Below, in pieces: positions 59,228 to 64,000 of a DNA stretch of 64,000 nucleotides. Numbering within the stretch: the stretch's first letter is position 1; every line of letters starts with the position of its first letter. A model generated the notes under the pieces. The model saw only the letters and a program-made list of their open reading frames with translations, was not told where the DNA came from and did no database searches. The position numbers and the translations under genes were made by a program. The DNA lies in the NCBI RefSeq assembly GCF_018332715.1, contig NZ_BOQP01000022.1, forward strand, positions 62,001 through 126,000, written 5' to 3'. This stretch comes from Winogradskya consettensis (lineage in GTDB: Bacteria; Actinomycetota; Actinomycetes; Mycobacteriales; Micromonosporaceae).

Positions 59228-60277
59228 GTGACAACCCCCACCTGGGATGAACCCGGCGGACCGCTGACGAACGATGAGTTCCGTGCCGCGACCGACGCCA
59301 TCATCGCGAACATCGAACACGTCATCGAAGGCAAAGGCGCGACGGTGCGACTGGCGCTCGCCGTCATGCTCGCCGAGGGTCATCTGCTCATCGAGGACGT
59401 ACCCGGCGTCGGCAAGACCATGCTGGCCAAGGCGCTGGCCCGGTCCATCGACTGTTCGGTACGGCGCATCCAGTTCACGCCGGACCTGCTGCCCAGCGAC
59501 GTGACCGGGGTGAGCGTCTACAACCAGGAGACGCGCGACTTCGAGTTCAAGCCGGGCGCGGTCTTCGCGAACCTGGTGGTCGGTGACGAGATCAACCGGG
59601 CCTCGCCGAAGACCCAGTCCGCGCTGCTCGAGTGCATGGAGGAGCGGCAGGTAACCGTCGACGGCACCACGTACGAGCTGCAGGCGCCGTTCATGGTCAT
59701 CGCGACGCAGAACCCCATCGAGATGGAGGGGACCTACCCGCTGCCCGAGGCGCAGCGCGACCGGTTCACCGCCCGCATCGCGATGGGCTACCCCGATCCG
59801 CGGGCCGAGCTCGCGATGCTCAACAGCCACGGCGCCGTCGACCCGCTGAACGCCCTGCGCGCGGTCGCGGACGCCTCGCTCGTGCGCCGGCTCATCGCCA
59901 CCGTGCGTGAGGTGCACGCCGCCGAGGCCGTCCAGCAGTACGCCATCGCGCTGGTCAACGCCACCCGTGAGGCCCCCGAGATCCGGCTCGGCGCCTCGCC
60001 CCGGTCGACGCTGCAGCTGCTGCGCACGGCCAAGGCGATCGCCGCCCTCGAAGGCCGCGACTACGTCCTGCCCGACGACCTGCAGGCCCTGGCCGTGCCG
60101 GTGATGGCCCACCGGATCATCCCGACCGCGGACGCCCAGCTCAACCGGCGTACCACCGACACGATCATCTCGGAGATCGTGCACCGGCTCCCGCTGCCGC
60201 ACGACCGGGCCCGCAATCCGTACGACACCCGCGCCAACGGCGACGGACGCGCACAGTACGAGTCGCGGGGCCGCTGA
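59228..60277 (+). CDS. MoxR-family AAA+ ATPase
   Basis: 349 residues from GTG behind GGAGGAGG. Walker A LIEDVPGVGKTMLAKALARS, Walker B VVGDEINRASPKTQSALLEC, sensor VIATQNPIEMEGTYPLPEAQ and the LPDDLQALAVPVMAHR C-domain place it in MoxR. It is likely a chaperone that acts with the next gene's DUF58/von Willebrand-like protein, separated by one base. The operon continues with a membrane transglutaminase, the standard MoxR-DUF58-TGase set of actinobacteria. Confidence 0.93.
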   Translation: MTTPTWDEPGGPLTNDEFRAATDAIIANIEHVIEGKGATVRLALAVMLAEGHLLIEDVPGVGKTMLAKALARSIDCSVRRIQFTPDLLPSDVTGVSVYNQETRDFEFKPGAVFANLVVGDEINRASPKTQSALLECMEERQVTVDGTTYELQAPFMVIATQNPIEMEGTYPLPEAQRDRFTARIAMGYPDPRAELAMLNSHGAVDPLNALRAVADASLVRRLIATVREVHAAEAVQQYAIALVNATREAPEIRLGASPRSTLQLLRTAKAIAALEGRDYVLPDDLQALAVPVMAHRIIPTADAQLNRRTTDTIISEIVHRLPLPHDRARNPYDTRANGDGRAQYESRGR

Positions 60278-60278
60278 C

Positions 60279-61571
60279 ATGCGGGAGGCTATGCGGGGGC
60301 TCACCACCCGCGGCCGGTCGTTCCTCGCCGCTGCCATGGCCGCCGCCGTCTCGGCGTTCATCCTCGGCGAGAAGGACCTGCTGAGGGTCGCGATCCTGCT
60401 CGCGGCGCTGCCCCTGCTGGCCGCCGCCTACGTCGGGCGCAGCCGGTACAAGCTGGCCTGCACCCGGTCGCTCGAGCCCGGCCGCGCGCCGGTCGGCTCC
60501 AGCGCCCGGGTGATCCTGCGCCTGCAGAACCTGTCCCGGCTGCCCACCGGCACGCTGCTGCTCGAGGACCGCCTGCCGTACGCATTGGGCAGCCGCCCCC
60601 GGGTGGTGCTCGAACGCCTCGGCGCGCACATGGCGAGCTCGGTGGCGTACACCGTGCGCGCCGACGTCCGCGGTCGTTACCCGGTCGGCCCGCTGGTGAT
60701 CCGGCTGACCGACCCGTTCGGGCTCTGCGAGCTGACCCGGTCGTTCCCGAGCGTCGACAAGCTCACCGTCATCCCGCAGGTGGTGGCGCTCCCCACGGTG
60801 CGCCTCGCCGGGGAGTACGCCGGCACCGGCGACAGCCGCGCCCGTTCCGTGGCGGTGCACGGCGAGGACGACGCGGCCACCCGCGAATACCGGCGCGGGG
60901 ACGACCTGCGCCGCGTGCACTGGCGGTCGACCGCTCGCACCGGCGAGCTCATGGTCCGCCGCGAGGAGCAGCCCTGGGAGTCGCGGGCGACGGTCGTGCT
61001 CGACACCCGGCTCTACGCGCATCGTGGCGAGGGCCCGACGGCCAGCTTCGAATGGGCCGTCTCGGCGGCCGCCAGCATCGCGGTCCACCTGCGGCACGCG
61101 GGTTACAAGCTACGCCTGGTCACCGGCACGGGTATCGACCTCGACGCCGGTGAGATGGGCGGCGAGGGCGCGGTGCTCGACACCCTCGCCGACGTGAAAC
61201 TGACCCAGGAGGGCGACATCTCGACGCTCGTCGAGACGGTCCGGCGCCGCTCCGACGGAGGTCTCGTGATCGGCCTGTTCGGCTCGCTCACCCCGGCCGA
61301 GGCCGAGGTGCTCAGCGGGCTGCGCGGCAACGGCGCGACCTGCATCGGGTTCGTCATCGACAGCTCCACCTGGGTGAACATGACACCCGCCGACCGGCAG
61401 GACGCCGATCGCCAGCACGCCGCGACCTCCCTGGGGATGGTCCGTGGCGGCTGGCGTTCGCTGCCGGTGGCACACGGCGACTCGCTGGCGGCGCTGTGGC
61501 CGTCCGCCGCGCGAGGCTCGCAGGGATTCGCCTACCGCGCGGCCATGGCCGAGACCGTGGCGGGCATGTGA
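60279..61571 (+). CDS. DUF58 (vWA-like) membrane protein
   Basis: 430 residues. Two close N-terminal membrane helices (~14-48) precede a beta-rich domain and the DUF58 core REYRRGDDLRRVHWRSTART then GELMVRREEQPWESRATVVL, where the last strand starts a von Willebrand A-like fold. The MIDAS-type residues in VVLDTRLY are partly altered, as usual for DUF58. It probably partners the MoxR ATPase. It starts one base after moxR. Confidence 0.92.
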   Translation: MREAMRGLTTRGRSFLAAAMAAAVSAFILGEKDLLRVAILLAALPLLAAAYVGRSRYKLACTRSLEPGRAPVGSSARVILRLQNLSRLPTGTLLLEDRLPYALGSRPRVVLERLGAHMASSVAYTVRADVRGRYPVGPLVIRLTDPFGLCELTRSFPSVDKLTVIPQVVALPTVRLAGEYAGTGDSRARSVAVHGEDDAATREYRRGDDLRRVHWRSTARTGELMVRREEQPWESRATVVLDTRLYAHRGEGPTASFEWAVSAAASIAVHLRHAGYKLRLVTGTGIDLDAGEMGGEGAVLDTLADVKLTQEGDISTLVETVRRRSDGGLVIGLFGSLTPAEAEVLSGLRGNGATCIGFVIDSSTWVNMTPADRQDADRQHAATSLGMVRGGWRSLPVAHGDSLAALWPSAARGSQGFAYRAAMAETVAGM

Positions 61572-61587
61572 TGACGGGAGTTGCTCT

Positions 61588-64000
61588 GTGACCGGCCGAC
61601 GACGACTCGGGCTGGTGGCGGCCGCGGCGAGCCTGCTGGCGGCCGCTCCACTCTCCGCGATCTTCGAGACGTGGACCTGGCTGCTGCAGTGCATCCTGAC
61701 GGTGGGGCTGGTCGCGGGCGCGGCGGTGCTCACCCGGACGCTGCGCTTCCCGACCTGGGCGCAGGCCGCGGGCATGGTGCTGGTCCTGCTGCTGACGCTG
61801 ACGTGGATCTTCCCCAGCCACGAGGAGCTGCTCGGGCTGATCCCGACGCCCGCCACGTTCAACCACTTCGCCGAGCTGTTCTCGGAGGCGGGGAACGACA
61901 CCCGGGCGTACGGCGTACCGGTCCCCAACCGCGACGGACTGCTGTTCATCGCGGCGCTCGGCATCGGCGCGGTGGCCATCGTGGTCGACATGCTGACCGT
62001 GGTCGCCCGGCGCCCCGCGCTGGCGGGCCTGCCGATGCTGGCGATCTACTCCGTGCCCGTCGCCGTCTACATCGACAGCGTCCCGGTCATCCCCTTCATC
62101 GTCGCGTCGATCGGCTACCTCTGGCTGCTCGTCGCCGACAACGTCGACCGGGTGCGCCGCTTCGGCCGGCGCTTCACCGGCGACGGGCGTGACGTGGACG
62201 TCTGGGAGCCCTCCCCGCTCGCCGCGGCCGGTCGCCGGCTCGCCGTGATCGGCGTCGCCGCCGCCGTGGTCCTCCCGCTGATCGTCCCGGGCCTCAACAC
62301 CGGCCTGCTCAACCAGCTCACCCAGGTGGGTACGGGCGGCGGTGGCACCGGCACGGGCCCCGGCAACGGGCGCATCGACCTGAGCGCCACGCTCTCCGGG
62401 TTCCTCAACACGACCGAGACGATCCCGTACGTCAAGGTCACCACGGACGAGACCGACCCGTTCTACCTGCGGTTCGGCGTCGCCGACGCGCTCAACAAGG
62501 ACGGTTTCAAGGCTCGTACGCCCACCGGCCGGCCGATCTCGAACGGTCTGACGAGCCCGCAGGACAACCCGAAGACCGACGGCGGCGATTACCAGCGCTA
62601 CCACGCCGATGTCGAGGTCACGAACGACTTCACCCAGTCCCTCGCCCCGATCTACAGCTCCACGGTCTCGATGGACGGGCTGGACGGCTCCTGGGCGTAC
62701 GACCAGAGCTCGCAGGTGATCTTCTCCAACCGGACCAACGTCCGCGGCAAGAAGTATTCCTTCGACTACGTTCGCGCGAAGTACACGCCGGACGAGCTGC
62801 GCCAGGCCGAGCCCCTTCCCAGCGACGACCCGAACATCGTCCAGTTCACCACCGTCCCCGCCGATCCCACGGTCGAGGCCCTGGTGCAGAAGCTGGTCAA
62901 GAACAAGGACACCCCGTACGACAAGGTCATGGCGCTGTACAAGTACTTCTCCAAGGAGAACGGCTTCACGTACAGCCTGACCGCGGCGGGCCCGAACGGC
63001 GACGTGTCCGCCATCGACAACTTCCTCAAGTCCAAGTCGGGCTACTGCCAGCAGTACGCCGCGTCGCTGGCCTGGATGGTGCGCGAGGCCGGCATCCCGG
63101 CGCGGGTGGCGTTCGGCTTCACCAAGGGCGACACCCGCGACGGCAAGGCGTACGTCCTGACCAACCGCAACGCCCACGCCTGGACCGAGGTCTACCTGGA
63201 CGGCTTCGGCTGGATCCCGTTCGACGCCACCCCGGCGGCGAGCGTGGCCGGCTCCTCCCGCTCGGCCTGGGCCCCGGACACCGACCAGGTCGAGACGCCC
63301 AGCGCCAGCTCCTCGGCGACGGCGGCACCGGGCGCGGCCAGCTCCGCGAACGCGAGCACCGCACCCGGCGCCGGCAAGGACGTCGACGCGGGCGGCTCCG
63401 TCACCGGCGACGCGGCCACCGGCTCGGGCTTCTCCACCACCGCCGTACTGATCACCGCGCTGATCGCCCTGCTCATCGCGCTCCTCCTGGTTCCCGCCCT
63501 GCGCCGGATCCTGGTCCGCAAACGCAGACACGAGGCCACCGTCCCGGCCGTGGCCGCGGCGTCGGCGGGCCCCGCACCCCCGGGCACCTTCGACGTCGTC
63601 GTGACCACCGAGGCGGTCCAGGCCCGCGAGGACGCCCACGCGGCCTGGGACGAGCTCGTCGACACGATGCTCGACTACCGGGTGCAGGTCGACCCGACGG
63701 AGACCCCGCGGCACACGGCCCAGCGCCTGATCCACGAGGCCGACCTGCGAAATTCCGACGCCGCCGAGGCCGCCGTCCTGCTGGGCACGGCCGAGGAACG
63801 AGCCCGCTACGCCCGCCAGCCCATGCGCGGCGCCGCCCTCACCACGGCCCTCGCCCAGGTCCGCAAGGGCATCGCGGCAACCTCCACCCGCCGCACCCGC
63901 ATCACCGCGGTCCTGCTGCCCCCCTCGGTGATGCTGCGCTGGCGGCTGGCCATCGGCGAGGCCTCCACCACGGGAATGACCGGCATCAGCCGCCTCCGCG
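61588..64000 (+). CDS. Membrane-bound transglutaminase-like protein (partial, runs off window)
   Basis: 804 residues are visible from GTG 61588, 16 bases after the DUF58 stop; the frame is still open at the right edge. About six N-terminal membrane helices precede a transglutaminase domain with catalytic Cys in SKSGYCQQYAASLAWMVREA, His in LTNRNAHAWTEVYLDG and Asp in WIPFDATPAAS. A Ser/Ala/Gly linker, a further helix (~620-640) and a cytosolic DUF4129-like C-terminus follow. The triad is intact, so cross-linking or protease activity outside the membrane is possible. Substrate unknown. Confidence 0.92.
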   Translation, partial: MTGRRRLGLVAAAASLLAAAPLSAIFETWTWLLQCILTVGLVAGAAVLTRTLRFPTWAQAAGMVLVLLLTLTWIFPSHEELLGLIPTPATFNHFAELFSEAGNDTRAYGVPVPNRDGLLFIAALGIGAVAIVVDMLTVVARRPALAGLPMLAIYSVPVAVYIDSVPVIPFIVASIGYLWLLVADNVDRVRRFGRRFTGDGRDVDVWEPSPLAAAGRRLAVIGVAAAVVLPLIVPGLNTGLLNQLTQVGTGGGGTGTGPGNGRIDLSATLSGFLNTTETIPYVKVTTDETDPFYLRFGVADALNKDGFKARTPTGRPISNGLTSPQDNPKTDGGDYQRYHADVEVTNDFTQSLAPIYSSTVSMDGLDGSWAYDQSSQVIFSNRTNVRGKKYSFDYVRAKYTPDELRQAEPLPSDDPNIVQFTTVPADPTVEALVQKLVKNKDTPYDKVMALYKYFSKENGFTYSLTAAGPNGDVSAIDNFLKSKSGYCQQYAASLAWMVREAGIPARVAFGFTKGDTRDGKAYVLTNRNAHAWTEVYLDGFGWIPFDATPAASVAGSSRSAWAPDTDQVETPSASSSATAAPGAASSANASTAPGAGKDVDAGGSVTGDAATGSGFSTTAVLITALIALLIALLLVPALRRILVRKRRHEATVPAVAAASAGPAPPGTFDVVVTTEAVQAREDAHAAWDELVDTMLDYRVQVDPTETPRHTAQRLIHEADLRNSDAAEAAVLLGTAEERARYARQPMRGAALTTALAQVRKGIAATSTRRTRITAVLLPPSVMLRWRLAIGEASTTGMTGISRLR

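Noticed and set aside
1..64000. tRNA, rRNA, tmRNA or insertion-sequence genes
   Set aside because: No cloverleaf with conserved TTCGA loop and CCA-side stem, no transposase or terminal repeat pair was recognised by eye; a covariance search was not possible.

Overview
The window is GC-rich, gene-dense chromosomal DNA with frequent GTG starts and 4-bp stop/start overlaps. It carries a Wag31/SepF-type division cluster, MurT/GatD, the bifunctional-type HisA (PriA), F420-family enzymes and long Arg/Pro-rich tails. This fits a high-GC actinobacterium, most likely of the Micromonosporaceae (Actinoplanes/Micromonospora-like). The genus is inferred from gene content, not measured. Most of it is core genome. 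No prophage, insertion sequence, CRISPR array, rRNA or tRNA was recognised.

Layout. 0-8.5 kb is an accessory-looking stretch: the end of an acyl-CoA synthetase, a lipase-like hydrolase, a graveyard of three broken genes (flavoprotein reductase, response-regulator fragment, F420/PPOX oxidoreductase with one in-frame amber codon), an MBL hydrolase, a MocR regulator divergent from its yczE-type target, a transmembrane ferric-reductase-like flavoprotein followed by an FMN-binding lipoprotein-like partner, and a truncated DUF3800 gene. 8.5-14.2 kb is the his operon on the minus strand (hisD-hisC-hisB-small TM protein-hisH-small TM protein-priA-hisF), nearly all translationally coupled. 14.4-24.6 kb holds a LON-domain protein, a DUF2567 protein, dnaE, a Pro-rich ParA/MinD-like ATPase, rluD, lspA and a DksA/TraR protein. 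24.6-25.5 kb is a gene-free repeat tract ending in a striking AT-rich nested palindrome. 25.5-28.9 kb carries a MerR regulator, a quinone-oxidoreductase, a cation/proton antiporter and DUF167.

28.9-48.7 kb is the division and cell-wall (dcw) cluster on the minus strand: mraZ-rsmH-ftsL-ftsI-murE-murF-mraY-ftsW-murG-murC-ftsQ-ftsZ-yggS-sepF-yggT-wag31. Its control sites are visible: a four-repeat MraZ box, an ftsZ promoter, and a terminator after ftsQ. murD is not at its usual place between mraY and ftsW or elsewhere in the window. Upstream lie a Z-DNA-prone hairpin region, a secreted NlpC/P60 peptidase under a c-di-AMP (ydaO) riboswitch, and the divergent leaderless murT-gatD pair that amidates lipid II, so peptidoglycan precursor synthesis, modification and hydrolysis are physically clustered.

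53.4-54.7 kb is a second gene-free low-complexity repeat tract. Then come aroA and leuS (minus strand). leuS has a complete-looking transcription attenuator: a leaderless nine-codon leader peptide with three consecutive Leu codons, then an intrinsic terminator whose 3' arm doubles as the leuS Shine-Dalgarno. The window ends in a MoxR-DUF58-transglutaminase operon on the plus strand, cut by the window edge.

The most interesting items are the leuS attenuator, the triple overlapping palindrome at 25.4 kb, the two repeat tracts, the missing murD, the small membrane proteins inside the his operon, and the decayed genes at 1.2-2.5 kb and 8.1-8.5 kb.
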